This document shows positions 9,490 to 18,633 of a DNA stretch of 64,000 bases, piece after piece (position 1 is the first letter of the stretch; each line of letters opens with the position of its first letter). The stretch covers positions 206,107 through 270,106 of the forward strand of contig NZ_JAHUWN010000005.1 of NCBI RefSeq assembly GCF_019219025.1, in the 5' to 3' direction. The notes below the pieces were generated by a model. It searched no databases. It saw only the letters and a list, made by a program, of their open reading frames with translations, and was not told the DNA's origin. The position numbers were made by a program, and so were the translations under genes. This DNA comes from Bacillus sp. sid0103. Its GTDB lineage: Bacteria; Bacillota; Bacilli; Bacillales_B; DSM-18226.

Positions 9490-11361
9490 ATGATGGAGAA
9501 TGCATGGCTCATACCGCTTTTCCCGCTATTATCGTTTTTGATTCTTCTTCTTTTCGGGAAGCGACTGAAGGAAGCAAGTGCTTATGTGGGGATTCTCCTC
9601 ACGCTGGCATCGCTTGTTTACTCGATTCTGGTCTTATTCGAGCGCTTCTCAGAGCCGACCTATGTCACGAAATTTGACTGGCTCACGATAGGAGATATGC
9701 ATCTAACAGCGGGCTTTGAAGTGAATCAATTAAATGCATTAATGCTGTTTATCGTATCGCTCGTAAGTTTCTTAGTACATACCTACTCCAAAGGTTATAT
9801 GCAAGGGGACGAGCGGTTTCCAGTATTCTATGCCTATTTAGGACTATTTACGTTTGCGATGCTCGGGCTGGTCATTTCGCCTAACCTGCTGCAAACCTAT
9901 ATTTTCTGGGAACTTGTCGGCGTCGGTTCCTTCCTATTAATCGGATTTTATTTTTACAAAGACGAAGCAAAAGCTGCAGCCAAAAAAGCGTTTATCATGA
10001 CCCGAATCGGGGACGTGGGCTTATTTATCGGTATGATTTTGCTATTCTGGGAAACCAAAAGCTTTGAATATAGTGAAATTTTCGCGGCCGTCGATGCCGG
10101 TGCGGTGTCAGGCACCATGATCACCTTGACAGCCATCCTGATTTTCATTGGGGCGGTTGGTAAATCGGGTCAGTTCCCGCTGCACACCTGGCTTCCGGAT
10201 GCGATGGAAGGTCCGACACCTGTTTCGGCGTTAATCCACGCTGCGACGATGGTAGCGGCCGGTGTTTACTTGGTAGCGGCATTGTTTCCATTGTTTGAAG
10301 CGAGCCACACAGCGCTCCTCACGATTGCAGTGGTTGGCGCGTTTACCGCGATTTTCGCCGCAAGCATTGGTCTTGTGCAAACCGATATCAAACGCGTACT
10401 CGCGTATTCGACTGTTTCACAGCTAGGCTACATGATGCTCGCCTTAGGGTCTGCTGGCTATGTTGCCGGGGTATTTCACCTAATGACACATGCCTTCTTC
10501 AAGGCGCTTCTATTCCTAGCAGCGGGCTCCGTCATTCACGCGGTACATACACAGAACATCGAAGAAATGGGAGGACTTTGGAAAAAGCTTAAAGTTACCG
10601 GGCCGTTGTTCTTAATCGGAACACTAGCCATCAGCGGGGTCCCAGGGCTTTCCGGATTCTTCTCAAAAGATGAGATTTTAGTCGCAGCTTGGGAAGGCGG
10701 ACATCCAATCCTGTTCTTCCTAGCACTTGCAGCTGCCTTTATGACGGCATTTTATATGTTCCGCTTGTTCTTCCTTGTCTTTACTGGTGAAGCGCGCGGC
10801 AATCAAAAGCATGTCCATGAATCGCCATCCAATATGACATTACCAATGATCGTCCTTGGCGTCCTCGCCGTCATCGCTGGTTATATCAATACACCATGGT
10901 TTGGAACATTCCTTGGCGATTGGCTCACCGATGGCAACGAAGCGTTGGCACACCAAGGCCACGTTGAAGGTCCAGCATGGATTATGATCGCGGCAACGGT
11001 TGTTTCCTTAGCGGGAATCTTCCTTGCTTACTTGATGTACAACAAGCGTTCACTGTCCCGTAACTGGTTAAGCGGCACAGGCGATACGTTACACACGATT
11101 TTATTGAACAAATATTACGTCGACGAGTTCTATCAACTGACGGTTGTTGCCTTCACAAAAGGGGTCAGCTACTTCTTACGTTTCATTGATGTGTTCCTTG
11201 TTGAAGGAATCGTCAAAGGCGTGGTCGGAATTGTCCAAGGACTGGGTGCAGCCGGTTCAAAAATGCAATCTGGACAGGTTCAAACGTACGGTGCGGTGGC
11301 CTTTATCGGACTAGCGGTACTAGTCGTCATCTTTGCATTAACAGGGGGGTACTTACGATGA
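9490..11361 (+). CDS. nuoL: NADH-quinone oxidoreductase subunit L, carrying an in-frame palindromic repeat
   Basis: Antiporter-like proton-pumping subunit (623 aa, about 16 helices including the lateral helix). Landmarks: FWELVGVGSFLLIGFYFYK, KSGQFPLHTWLPDAMEGPTPVSALIHAATMVAAG, and LSGFFSKDEI. ATG 9490 follows GAAAGGGG by 9 bp; the frame upstream of it (from 9364) is repeat sequence. Bases 10104-10117 are an exact GGTGTCAGGCACCA repeat, coding GVSGTM within a loop. The end overlaps nuoM by 4 bp. Confidence 0.96.
   Translation: MMENAWLIPLFPLLSFLILLLFGKRLKEASAYVGILLTLASLVYSILVLFERFSEPTYVTKFDWLTIGDMHLTAGFEVNQLNALMLFIVSLVSFLVHTYSKGYMQGDERFPVFYAYLGLFTFAMLGLVISPNLLQTYIFWELVGVGSFLLIGFYFYKDEAKAAAKKAFIMTRIGDVGLFIGMILLFWETKSFEYSEIFAAVDAGAVSGTMITLTAILIFIGAVGKSGQFPLHTWLPDAMEGPTPVSALIHAATMVAAGVYLVAALFPLFEASHTALLTIAVVGAFTAIFAASIGLVQTDIKRVLAYSTVSQLGYMMLALGSAGYVAGVFHLMTHAFFKALLFLAAGSVIHAVHTQNIEEMGGLWKKLKVTGPLFLIGTLAISGVPGLSGFFSKDEILVAAWEGGHPILFFLALAAAFMTAFYMFRLFFLVFTGEARGNQKHVHESPSNMTLPMIVLGVLAVIAGYINTPWFGTFLGDWLTDGNEALAHQGHVEGPAWIMIAATVVSLAGIFLAYLMYNKRSLSRNWLSGTGDTLHTILLNKYYVDEFYQLTVVAFTKGVSYFLRFIDVFLVEGIVKGVVGIVQGLGAAGSKMQSGQVQTYGAVAFIGLAVLVVIFALTGGYLR
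10104..10117 (+). repeat. TGGTGTCAGGCACCA-family repeat inside nuoL
   Basis: The 14-bp core GGTGTCAGGCACCA sits in frame in nuoL. The encoded VSGTM lies in a poorly conserved loop before a transmembrane helix, so the protein seems to tolerate it. Confidence 0.7.
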
Positions 11362-12866
11362 ATTTAACATCTGTTCTTTCACTCCTAGTATTCTCCCCTT
11401 TACTAGGTATTGCGGTTTTAGCGTTTATGCCTAAAACAGCAGAACAATCAATTAAAGTGGTTGGCTTTCTAGCAACCTTGCCGGCTTTACTGCTGGCGCT
11501 GGCTGCCTATCTCCATTTCCAATGGGGCAAGGATTTAGCCGATTTTACGGTATCAGCGAAGTGGATTCAATTTCATGGGATTAACGCCCCTGAACCATAT
11601 TTTTCTGTTTACTATGAACTGGGCCTAAGCGGCTTTCAACTTCTGCTAGTCGTTCTAACAGCGGTAGTGGCAACTTTATCGGCGATTGCCGGGGCAAAGT
11701 TTGTGAAAAAGGAATGGAAAGGCTATTTCATGCTGTTCCTGCTCTTGGAAACCGGAATGCTTGGCGTGTTTACAGCGGAAAACCTAATTCTATTCTTCAT
11801 CTTCTTTGAAATCACACTCATTCCGACCTTCTTCTTAATCGGAAAATGGGGTTATTTTGAAAAAGAAAAAGCAGCCTACAGTTTCTTAATTTACAACGGA
11901 CTTGGCTCTGCGATTCTATTAATTGTTATTATGATTCTTTTTGCCAAAACAGGCTCAACCAATATTGACTATCTAACGCAATTGATGGCAAAACCAGAGG
12001 CACCGCTCTCAAGTGACTTGAAAATGGGCTTATTCATTGGTCTCTTGCTAGCGTTTGGTGTGAAACTGCCGATCTTCCCATTACACAGCTGGATGCTAAA
12101 GGTCCACGTTCAAGCACCGCCATCGGTTGTTATGATCCACTCAGGGATCCTCCTGAAGATTGGTGCGTACGGATTAATTCGTTTTGGAATGGGCATTTTT
12201 CCCGAGCAGTTTGGGACTCTTGCGACGCTGATTGCTGTCCTTGGAGTAATTAACCTCCTCTACGGGGCGTATCTAGCGTTCATTCAAACAGACTTTAAAA
12301 TGGTTTTGGCTTATTCATCCATTTCTCATATGGGGATTGTGTTAATCGGACTTGCTGCGATGAATGAGGCTGGGATTCAAGGGGCGATTTTCCAAGTGAT
12401 TTCGCACGGTTTGATTTCTGCGCTGTTATTCTTCTTGGTGGGCGTCCTATACGAACGCACCGATACGTCGCTCCTCGAAAATCTCGGCGGAATGGCGAAG
12501 GGCATGCCGATTGCAGCTGGATTCTTATTGGCTGGCGGGATGGCGTCGCTTGGCTTGCCAGGCATGTCTGGATTTGTCAGTGAGTTTATGGCGTTCCTCG
12601 GTCTTTTCAAAGAAATGCCGGTGATCGCTGCAGTTGGTACGCTCGGGATTATTATGACTGCTGCTTACTTGCTGCGTGCGGTGTTAGGAATCACGTACGG
12701 AAAGGCACATCGTGAATTTGCAGGCATCCTTGATCTGAAGGGCGTCGAATTTGTGCCAGTGCTGGTACTTATGTTGTTGATTGTGTTAATTGGTGTTTAC
12801 CCAAGTGTCCTAAGCACTCCGCTACAAACTACACTTGAAACCATCATGCTAGGGATAGGAGGGTGA
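11358..12866 (+). CDS. nuoM: NADH-quinone oxidoreductase subunit M
   Basis: Second antiporter-like proton pump (502 aa, about 14 helices). Landmarks include FFEITLIPTFFLIGKWG, FGVKLPIFPLHSWMLKVHVQAPPSVVMIHSG and AYSSISHMG. The essential Glu of helix V (FFEITL) and the Lys residues of the later helices are present. ATG overlaps the nuoL stop. A GGAGGG site at its 3' end serves nuoN. Confidence 0.96.
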   Translation: MNLTSVLSLLVFSPLLGIAVLAFMPKTAEQSIKVVGFLATLPALLLALAAYLHFQWGKDLADFTVSAKWIQFHGINAPEPYFSVYYELGLSGFQLLLVVLTAVVATLSAIAGAKFVKKEWKGYFMLFLLLETGMLGVFTAENLILFFIFFEITLIPTFFLIGKWGYFEKEKAAYSFLIYNGLGSAILLIVIMILFAKTGSTNIDYLTQLMAKPEAPLSSDLKMGLFIGLLLAFGVKLPIFPLHSWMLKVHVQAPPSVVMIHSGILLKIGAYGLIRFGMGIFPEQFGTLATLIAVLGVINLLYGAYLAFIQTDFKMVLAYSSISHMGIVLIGLAAMNEAGIQGAIFQVISHGLISALLFFLVGVLYERTDTSLLENLGGMAKGMPIAAGFLLAGGMASLGLPGMSGFVSEFMAFLGLFKEMPVIAAVGTLGIIMTAAYLLRAVLGITYGKAHREFAGILDLKGVEFVPVLVLMLLIVLIGVYPSVLSTPLQTTLETIMLGIGG

Positions 12867-12872
12867 TGAAGG

Positions 12873-14387
12873 ATGAGTCTTGAGACTTTGCAACAATTTA
12901 ATTGGAGTGCCATGACACCAGAGTTCATCATCCTTGGTGTATCCGCACTTCTGACACTTTTAGATTTATTTATGCCGAAAAATCAAGATCGAAAAATTCT
13001 CGGCTGGATTGGGATTGTCGCCATCATCGCTGCCATCGTCTCCGTGCTTAGTTTTGTCGGCGGACCTGTGACATCGATTTTGGATGATTCGTTCCGCTTG
13101 GATAGTTTCGCGATGGGCTTTAAATTATTGCTGCTTGTCGGGGCAGGACTGGTCATGTTCTTGGCCGTCAGCTACGAGGCAAAGGATGGTTTAGAGGAGT
13201 ATCGCGGCGAGTTTTATTACTTGTTCTTATCAGCCTTGCTCGGTGGAATGATTATGACATCAAGCGGCGATTTAATTACGCTATTCATCGGCTTGGAATT
13301 GTTAACTGTTTCTTCTTATATTTTAGCGGGCATCCGCAAGTATCATTTAGAATCGAACGAATCGGCGATGAAATACGTCATTAATGGCGGAATTTCCACA
13401 GCAATCACGTTGTTTGGGATGAGCTATGTCTATGGTTTAACAGGCTCAACCAATTTAATGAAAATTGCCACCAGCCTGTCCACCTTGGCAGATGGCCAGC
13501 AATCCTACCTGTTAACATTAGCATTTTTGATGGTGTTCGTGGGGTTAGCGTTTAAATTGGCTGCAGCGCCGTTCCATATGTGGGCACCTGACGTTTACCA
13601 AGGGGCACCAACGCCGGTTACGGCTTTCCTAAGTGTCGTTTCGAAGACAGCAGGTTTTGTGATTGTACTTCGAATTTTGTTAACGGTCTTTTTATCGGCT
13701 GCTTCGGTTGGGAATCCAGAAAAACCAATTTTGCTCGAAATGCAGGATTACATTGCTTTCATCGCGGGAGCAACAATGATTATCGGTAACGTGGTTGCGT
13801 TGAAGCAGTCGAACATTAAACGGATGTTTGCTTATTCCAGCATCGCGCATGCGGGCTATATTCTCGTTGCCTTAACAACGCTGAACTCGAATATCTTTTA
13901 TTCGATTTGGTTCTACCTGCTAGCGTACATGCTCATGAATATGGGCGCGTTCGCCATCATTCAGGTCGTTACCGAAAAATCAGGCTCTGCGAAGATTGCT
14001 GATTTCGCCGGATTGTATCGCCGTTCGCCTGTACTGGCAGTCTTAATGGGCATCTTGCTTGTGTCATTGGCAGGTTTCCCGGGCACAGCTGGCTTCATCG
14101 GCAAATTAAACATTTTTGTCGGTGCATTTGCAGGCGCAACACCGCATTATGTACTTGCTTCGATAATGATTGCGACAACAGTTGTTTCGTACTTCTATTA
14201 TTTTGGAGTGATGACACAAATGTTCTTCCGCCCAGCAAGTGACGACAGCAAGTTCAAGATTCCAGTGGGAATCACGGTCGTTTTGCTTGTGGCAGTAGTT
14301 GGTTCGGTGCTGTTAGGTGTAATGCCAAATTTCGCACTTGATTTCATGCAAAATAACTTAAATAACTTAGCGGACTTTTTCAGCTAA
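12873..14387 (+). CDS. nuoN: NADH-quinone oxidoreductase subunit N
   Basis: Third antiporter-like subunit (504 aa, about 14 helices), recognised by FIGLELLTVSSYILAG, KLAAAPFHMWAPDVYQGAPTPVTAFLS and RMFAYSSIAHAGYIL. It is the last gene of the nuo operon; a strong terminator follows 70 bp later. No nuoE, nuoF or nuoG homologue is found in the window. Confidence 0.96.
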   Translation: MSLETLQQFNWSAMTPEFIILGVSALLTLLDLFMPKNQDRKILGWIGIVAIIAAIVSVLSFVGGPVTSILDDSFRLDSFAMGFKLLLLVGAGLVMFLAVSYEAKDGLEEYRGEFYYLFLSALLGGMIMTSSGDLITLFIGLELLTVSSYILAGIRKYHLESNESAMKYVINGGISTAITLFGMSYVYGLTGSTNLMKIATSLSTLADGQQSYLLTLAFLMVFVGLAFKLAAAPFHMWAPDVYQGAPTPVTAFLSVVSKTAGFVIVLRILLTVFLSAASVGNPEKPILLEMQDYIAFIAGATMIIGNVVALKQSNIKRMFAYSSIAHAGYILVALTTLNSNIFYSIWFYLLAYMLMNMGAFAIIQVVTEKSGSAKIADFAGLYRRSPVLAVLMGILLVSLAGFPGTAGFIGKLNIFVGAFAGATPHYVLASIMIATTVVSYFYYFGVMTQMFFRPASDDSKFKIPVGITVVLLVAVVGSVLLGVMPNFALDFMQNNLNNLADFFS

Positions 14388-14457
14388 GTAGGGAGAAATG
14401 GGTCTAGCTGTTTTGGGGAAAGCAGCAAGGTCAAACTAAAGGGGTCTTCATACAGAA

Positions 14458-14489
14458 AGAAGAGGCTGGGGGAGCCTCTTCTTTTTTTA
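14458..14489 (+). terminator. Terminator of the nuo operon
   Basis: AGAAGAGGCT (14458-14467) pairs with AGCCTCTTCT (14473-14482), with a short G-rich loop and T-run. The A-rich 5' flank may let it also serve the convergent minus-strand stress operon. Confidence 0.9.
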
Positions 14490-14515
14490 TTTTTTTTGCT
14501 TTTACATATATTTTT

Positions 14516-15067
14516 TTAAAATTTGTTATTTAAAGCGGGATTGCGCTCTCTTATGGTATTGAAGCGGTCTTCCTCCTTTTCAGGTGTCGGCTCCACGTCA
14601 GAAGGAATATCTTCTTGGGTGGAATGGTCTCGTTTGTTAACCAGGACGAGGATCTTTCCTTCTTCCACTGATTCCCCGTAATACTTGGCGTCGTCATCTG
14701 GAATGCCCAGTCCGACCAGGGCTCCGGTTAATCCGCCTAAACCTGCACCGGTAATCGCCCCCAGGATGCTGGCAGCAACGGGACCGGCGGCGACGATTGG
14801 GCCGATACCTGGTATCGCAAGGGCGCCAAGGCCTGCTAATAGTCCGGTTGCCCCGCCAAGTGCTCCACCGGTAATCGCACCTGTCGCAGCAGTTTCTTCA
14901 GCTACTGTCCCCGTTTCGTCTGCGACGTAATCCACATGGTGAGGATCTTTACCAATGACACTGATTTCGGACTTATCGTATCCCCATTTTTGTAAATCCT
15001 CAATCGCTGCTATTGCCTCTTGTTCCGATTGATACACACCTACAATGTTTTTTCCATGCTTGTCCAT
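14516..15067 (-). CDS. General stress protein, YflT-like domain plus glycine-zipper membrane region
   Basis: 183 aa. Residues about 7-45 (NIVGVYQSEQEAIAAIEDLQ; YDKSEISVIGK) resemble the YflT/17M heat- and stress-induced domain. Residues 62-130 are a Gly/Ala-rich, glycine-zipper hydrophobic stretch likely to insert in the membrane. A charged tail follows. It is the last gene of a three-gene minus-strand operon (lipoprotein, CsbD, this) headed by a sigma-B-type promoter. The function of the domain is unknown; the stress role is inferred from family and promoter. Confidence 0.8.
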   Translation of the reverse strand: MDKHGKNIVGVYQSEQEAIAAIEDLQKWGYDKSEISVIGKDPHHVDYVADETGTVAEETAATGAITGGALGGATGLLAGLGALAIPGIGPIVAAGPVAASILGAITGAGLGGLTGALVGLGIPDDDAKYYGESVEEGKILVLVNKRDHSTQEDIPSDVEPTPEKEEDRFNTIRERNPALNNKF

Positions 15068-15111
15068 TATTCTTCCTCCTCTAATTGAATAGTTTCGTTG
15101 GTTAATAATGA

Positions 15112-15282
15112 CTATTTTGATAGTTTATCTTTCACTTCTCCAACGCGTTCCTTCACTTTTCCTTTTGCCTTATCAAGTTTTCCGTCTACTACCTTTGAAT
15201 CATCGTCAGTTAATCGCCCCCATTGCTCTTTAGCTTCACCTTTTACCTGCTCGACTGTCCCTGATAATTTATCTTTATTCAT
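15112..15282 (-). CDS. CsbD family stress protein
   Basis: 56 aa, too short for a standard ORF cut-off. It starts MNKDKLSGTVEQVKGEAKEQ, then WGRLTDDD, and ends with Lys-rich KGKVKERVGEVKDKLSK, the CsbD layout of two short amphipathic helical repeats. CsbD is a sigma-B-controlled protein of unknown biochemical role in B. subtilis. ATG 15282 is nine bases after AAGGAGG; an in-frame ATG at 15291 directly abuts that site and is less likely. It lies 17 bp after the lipoprotein gene and 44 bp before the YflT-like gene. Confidence 0.88.
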   Translation of the reverse strand: MNKDKLSGTVEQVKGEAKEQWGRLTDDDSKVVDGKLDKAKGKVKERVGEVKDKLSK

Positions 15283-15299
15283 TTTGTTCATCCTCCTTA

Positions 15300-15608
15300 T
15301 TATTTCTGATCTGCTTCATCTTTCTTTTCGCCATCGTTAATTCCATTATCTTGGTCTTTTCCATCACCAATGCCATTCTCTTCTAATTTTTCCTCGACAT
15401 TATTCACCGCCTCGTCTAGGTTCTTTTCTGCATCTTTTAAAGTTGCTTTGGCTTCCTGCTTGTTATCATTATCGATTGCATCTTTTTGCTGTCCATCACT
15501 AATGCCATTATCTTGATCGACACCATCAGCACATCCAGCTAAACCGCTGAATGTCAGTGATACCGCCAATCCACCACATAATAATTGTTTCTTCCAACCC
15601 ATATTCAT
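15300..15608 (-). CDS. Small Asp/Asn-rich lipoprotein
   Basis: 102 aa with a signal peptide and lipobox LAGC (Cys26), so probably anchored to the outer face of the membrane. The mature part has three DQDNGI-(N/S)-DG(Q/E)KKD-like repeats (VDQDNGISDGQQKD, KDQDNGINDGEKKD) flanking a helical Glu/Lys segment. I do not recognise a family with known function. Leader gene of a sigma-B-type operon. Confidence 0.75.
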   Translation of the reverse strand: MNMGWKKQLLCGGLAVSLTFSGLAGCADGVDQDNGISDGQQKDAIDNDNKQEAKATLKDAEKNLDEAVNNVEEKLEENGIGDGKDQDNGINDGEKKDEADQK

Positions 15609-15680
15609 TGCGAACTCCTCCTCCTAATTGAATGGTTACACATCGTTTAGAAGTGCAAGTCTGCCTTGCATATTGGTTGT

Positions 15681-15705
15681 ATTCCCGCTGAAGGGGACTT
15701 GAAAC
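15681..15705 (-). promoter_or_regulatory. Sigma-B-type promoter for the lipoprotein-csbD-yflT-like operon
   Basis: On the minus strand GTTTCA, 13 bp, GGGAAT, about 75 bp upstream of the lipoprotein start. One mismatch from GTTTMW-N12-15-GGGWAW. Confidence 0.75.
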
Positions 15706-15831
15706 CTCATTTTTTTCCGAAAGGGTCAGCTACAGCCCAAAAACAGGGAGGCAATTCGAATTCCTTCATTAAATGCCCTTTTTTGAAAAAATTTTTAAAA
15801 ATAGTTTCCTCGGCATTCTTTTTAAAAAAAA

Positions 15832-15855
15832 GTTTCAACTCACCAATAAGGGTTA
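15832..15855 (+). promoter_or_regulatory. Sigma-B-type promoter for the MscS-like gene
   Basis: GTTTCA, 12 bp, GGGTTA, about 63 bp upstream of the ATG at 15918. Confidence 0.7.
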
Positions 15856-15917
15856 TATATCTACTAGAAAACTTACTTACGTAAATAAGTTAGAAACTAA
15901 AAAAGGAGAGTGATAGG

Positions 15918-17423
15918 ATGGAGATGGATCAATTGATGACGGGATGGTATTCGTATTTTAACCAGATTCCCAACCTGCTGCTGGCTATTCTCGTATTAGT
16001 CGTTGGCTGGCTGGTTGCGAAAAGTATCGGCAAAAGTGTGGAGGTCCTTTTAAGGAAAACCGACTTTGATAATCGCTTGTTTGCCAACCTGGGAAAGAGG
16101 AAATACTCATCTGAAGTGATTATTGGAAAAATCGTTTATTATCTATTACTAGTTTTTGTGTGGATTATCTTTTTTAACATCCTTCACTTAAGCTTGATCG
16201 CCACACCGCTCGTAGCGATGTTATCGACGATTACAGCAGCGATTCCAAACGTCTTAAAAGCGGCGTTGATTTTACTGCTAGCATGGGCTGTTGCATCCCT
16301 GCTTAGAATCCTCCTTAAAAAGGGAACTGCAATGGTTCATTTAGAACGCCAGTTAGTTAAATGGAAGCTGGCCAATAATGAAGCCGAGGCAATCCTCAAG
16401 CTGAATAGTTTCGCGAAAGCGCTATTCTACTTTGTTTTCTTATTATTTTTACCTGGGGTGTTGGACGCCTTACAAATGGAAGGCGTGTCCGAACCATTTG
16501 CCCAAACGCTATCAACGTTACTGGCCTTTATCCCTAAATTATTTGCAGCGGCACTAATTGTGTTGATCGGCTGGTTGATTGCAAAAGTCGTCAGGGATAT
16601 TTTAACCAACTTCTTACGGAGTATTGGGACGGAGCGAATTGGCCAACGTTTCGGGGTAAATCAGACAGGAGAGGGAACCACTCTTTCAAGTCTAGTCGGA
16701 AATATTGCGTTTATTCTTATCTTAATTCCGACGATCATTACTGCTCTAGAAAAACTGGAGCTTAAAGGAATATCTGAGCCTGCAATTGCGATGCTTGATC
16801 GTGTGCTCTCCTTGATTCCCAACATAGCGGTCGCCGTTATCCTCATCTTAGTTGGTATTTGGCTTGGAAAATGGGTCGAAAAAATGGTGACACAATTGCT
16901 TTGGCGTTTAAGAGTGAACCATCTCTTTCAGCAGATTGGGATTGGCTCACTCAATCCAGAGACATCCAAGTACAATCTCTCACAAATCGTGGGGATGCTC
17001 GTAAAAATCGTGATTGTTTTATTATTCACCGTGGAAGCCCTACAAATTGTCCACTTAGCGTTCTTAGTAACGCTGGCAACCGGCGTGATTGCTTATTTAC
17101 CAATGTTATTTGCGGCACTCGTAATCTTAGGAATGGGATTATATGTTGGTCAACTGGTCGAGCGTATATTACAAAACATAATCAAGAACGGTTACGCGCG
17201 AACCCTAGCAGCGGTTGGGAAATATGCCATCTTTGCGATCACTGTCTTTATGGCCTTGGATCAGCTGGGTGTGGCCCATTCCATCGTCAATGCCGCCTTT
17301 ATTCTCGTCTTAGGCGGTGCAGCCTTAGCCTTTGGCCTGGCCTTTGGTCTTGGCGGAAAGGAATTTGCTGCAAAATATTTAGGGAAGTTAGATCGTAAAA
17401 TGGATAAGAAGATCATTGAATAA
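15918..17423 (+). CDS. MscS-like / conserved TM-helix repeat membrane protein
   Basis: 501 aa, about ten or more hydrophobic helices arranged as four internal repeats of a NxxxAxxxLVxGWLxAKxxR type (LLLAILVLVVGWLVAKSIGK, LFAAALIVLIGWLIAKVVRD, IAVAVILILVGIWLGKWVEK, MLFAALVILGMGLYVGQLVE). It ends with GLAFGLGGKEFAAKYLGK, the glycine-rich TM3 motif of small-conductance mechanosensitive channels. Likely a membrane channel or scaffold of the conserved TM-helix family. Osmotic protection under stress is inferred from family and the sigma-B-type promoter. Confidence 0.8.
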   Translation: MEMDQLMTGWYSYFNQIPNLLLAILVLVVGWLVAKSIGKSVEVLLRKTDFDNRLFANLGKRKYSSEVIIGKIVYYLLLVFVWIIFFNILHLSLIATPLVAMLSTITAAIPNVLKAALILLLAWAVASLLRILLKKGTAMVHLERQLVKWKLANNEAEAILKLNSFAKALFYFVFLLFLPGVLDALQMEGVSEPFAQTLSTLLAFIPKLFAAALIVLIGWLIAKVVRDILTNFLRSIGTERIGQRFGVNQTGEGTTLSSLVGNIAFILILIPTIITALEKLELKGISEPAIAMLDRVLSLIPNIAVAVILILVGIWLGKWVEKMVTQLLWRLRVNHLFQQIGIGSLNPETSKYNLSQIVGMLVKIVIVLLFTVEALQIVHLAFLVTLATGVIAYLPMLFAALVILGMGLYVGQLVERILQNIIKNGYARTLAAVGKYAIFAITVFMALDQLGVAHSIVNAAFILVLGGAALAFGLAFGLGGKEFAAKYLGKLDRKMDKKIIE

Positions 17424-17460
17424 TGAAGCAGACGGGGGCAAGTCATCCCCGATCCCCAGT

Positions 17461-17503
17461 ATAACAACCCGAACTCGGTGATGTCGGGTTGTTATTTTTT
17501 TTA
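17461..17503 (+). terminator. Terminator after the MscS-like gene
   Basis: ATAACAACCCGA (17461-17472) pairs perfectly with TCGGGTTGTTAT (17484-17495), followed by T8. Confidence 0.93.
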
Positions 17504-17603
17504 ATATGCCCGGTTTCAGACATAGGTATAAAGACCAAGGGCAAAAAGAAGGATTTACTTTCCGAGTGCATCTCTTAAAATACATAGAAGGAGGTAGAGT
17601 AAT

Positions 17604-17921
17604 ATGATCAAACGAGCGGTCATCCTTTTGGTGCTCTCATCAATCTTAGTCACATTAGTTTGGGTTCGACATCAGTCAACTGCGCCTGTTAACAATACAA
17701 GTACGGAACGCCATGTTTCATCTAAATACACGACAGTAGAATACAAGATTAGCAAGATTAAAGGGAAGAAATACTACGGAAAAGGTGAAGACGGGGAAGA
17801 AATCGTTTTTTCAGCTGAAAACATTGTTTCGGGTGAGAACATCCAAGTCGATGATGTAGTCATTTGCTATTTTGAAAAGCATAATTTAGGTAAAGGTTTA
17901 GTAAAAGTCGAGGAGAAATAG
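17604..17921 (+). CDS. Hypothetical membrane-anchored protein
   Basis: 105 aa. One N-terminal hydrophobic helix (residues 4-21, AVILLVLSSILVTLVWV) and an extracytoplasmic basic/acidic domain with KYTTVEYKISKIKGKKYYGK, possibly a small beta-barrel. AGGAGG precedes the ATG. I do not recognise a family. It lies 25 bp upstream of another small unknown gene, probably co-transcribed. Confidence 0.65.
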   Translation: MIKRAVILLVLSSILVTLVWVRHQSTAPVNNTSTERHVSSKYTTVEYKISKIKGKKYYGKGEDGEEIVFSAENIVSGENIQVDDVVICYFEKHNLGKGLVKVEEK

Positions 17922-17946
17922 GATCTCAAGGGAAAGGAAAATCAGG

Positions 17947-18165
17947 ATGAAGGAATTTACTGTTTGCTATACGTTTGATAATGAGATCATTACCGAAAAA
18001 ATGATCAAAGATCGAGATGTGAAAAAAGAAGAAGTGGAACAAGAAATCATTGACATGATGGATCGTAATAAATACTTTATTGTGAAAAATAACCAAGGCA
18101 ATTATGTGATCAATTCCTATTTAGTCCGTTATGTTCGGATCATGAATGAGAAGATACTAGTTTAG
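17947..18165 (+). CDS. Hypothetical small cytoplasmic protein
   Basis: 72 aa, charged, no membrane segment (KEFTVCYTFDNEIITEKMIK; YFIVKNNQGNYVINSYLVRYVRI). It resembles a small mixed alpha/beta fold. The ribosome site is AGGAAAATCAGG-like and modest. No recognised family. It follows the membrane-anchored protein by 25 bp. Confidence 0.6.
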   Translation: MKEFTVCYTFDNEIITEKMIKDRDVKKEEVEQEIIDMMDRNKYFIVKNNQGNYVINSYLVRYVRIMNEKILV

Positions 18166-18254
18166 TAATACTTCACCAGACTGCCCCGAAGTTTCAATCC
18201 ACTTCACACCCATCAAAAAATAAAGCTGGGGCAGAAATCCACCCCAACCGCTTA

Positions 18255-18527
18255 TCATTGCATTTTCTCATTAAAAAATTGAACAGAGTACATGGCCCCT
18301 TCACTTACCATTTCATTATCTTCTAAATCATGCGGGTGAGGGTTTCCTCCCTTTTCAATCGGGAGAATCTCACTTTTATCGAAGGGTGAAGGTTTAATCT
18401 TCCGTTTCCAGTCTCTCAGCACACTTCCCGCTTTTAATCGGTTTGGTTTAGACGATAACCACATTGCAGCCGATGCTCCCATCCCCGCAACCACAATCAT
18501 CGAAGTAACAGGTACCTTTCGTTTCAT
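18255..18527 (-). CDS. Hypothetical protein with N-terminal membrane anchor, sigma-B-type promoter
   Basis: 90 aa. Residues 6-22 (VTSMIVVAGMGASAAMW) form one hydrophobic segment; the rest is polar (KPNRLKAGSVLRDWKRKIKP; PFDKSEILPIEKGGNPHPHD). AGGAGG lies just before the ATG. A near-perfect sigma-B-type promoter lies 70 bp upstream, divergent from the CorA-like gene. No family is recognised; a role in general stress is inferred only from the promoter. Confidence 0.65.
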   Translation of the reverse strand: MKRKVPVTSMIVVAGMGASAAMWLSSKPNRLKAGSVLRDWKRKIKPSPFDKSEILPIEKGGNPHPHDLEDNEMVSEGAMYSVQFFNEKMQ

Positions 18528-18596
18528 TTTAAAACCTCCTATAGATACTTTTAAAATAGGACTTTCATATACAACAAAGCTCTATTTCTCATAGGT

Positions 18597-18621
18597 ATAC
18601 CCGTTTTCGGACCGTTCAAAC
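18597..18621 (-). promoter_or_regulatory. Sigma-B-type promoter (minus strand)
   Basis: GTTTGA, 13 bp, GGGTAT, an excellent match to the sigma-B consensus, upstream of the 90-aa hypothetical gene. Confidence 0.8.
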
Positions 18622-18633
18622 AGTATGTTCGAG

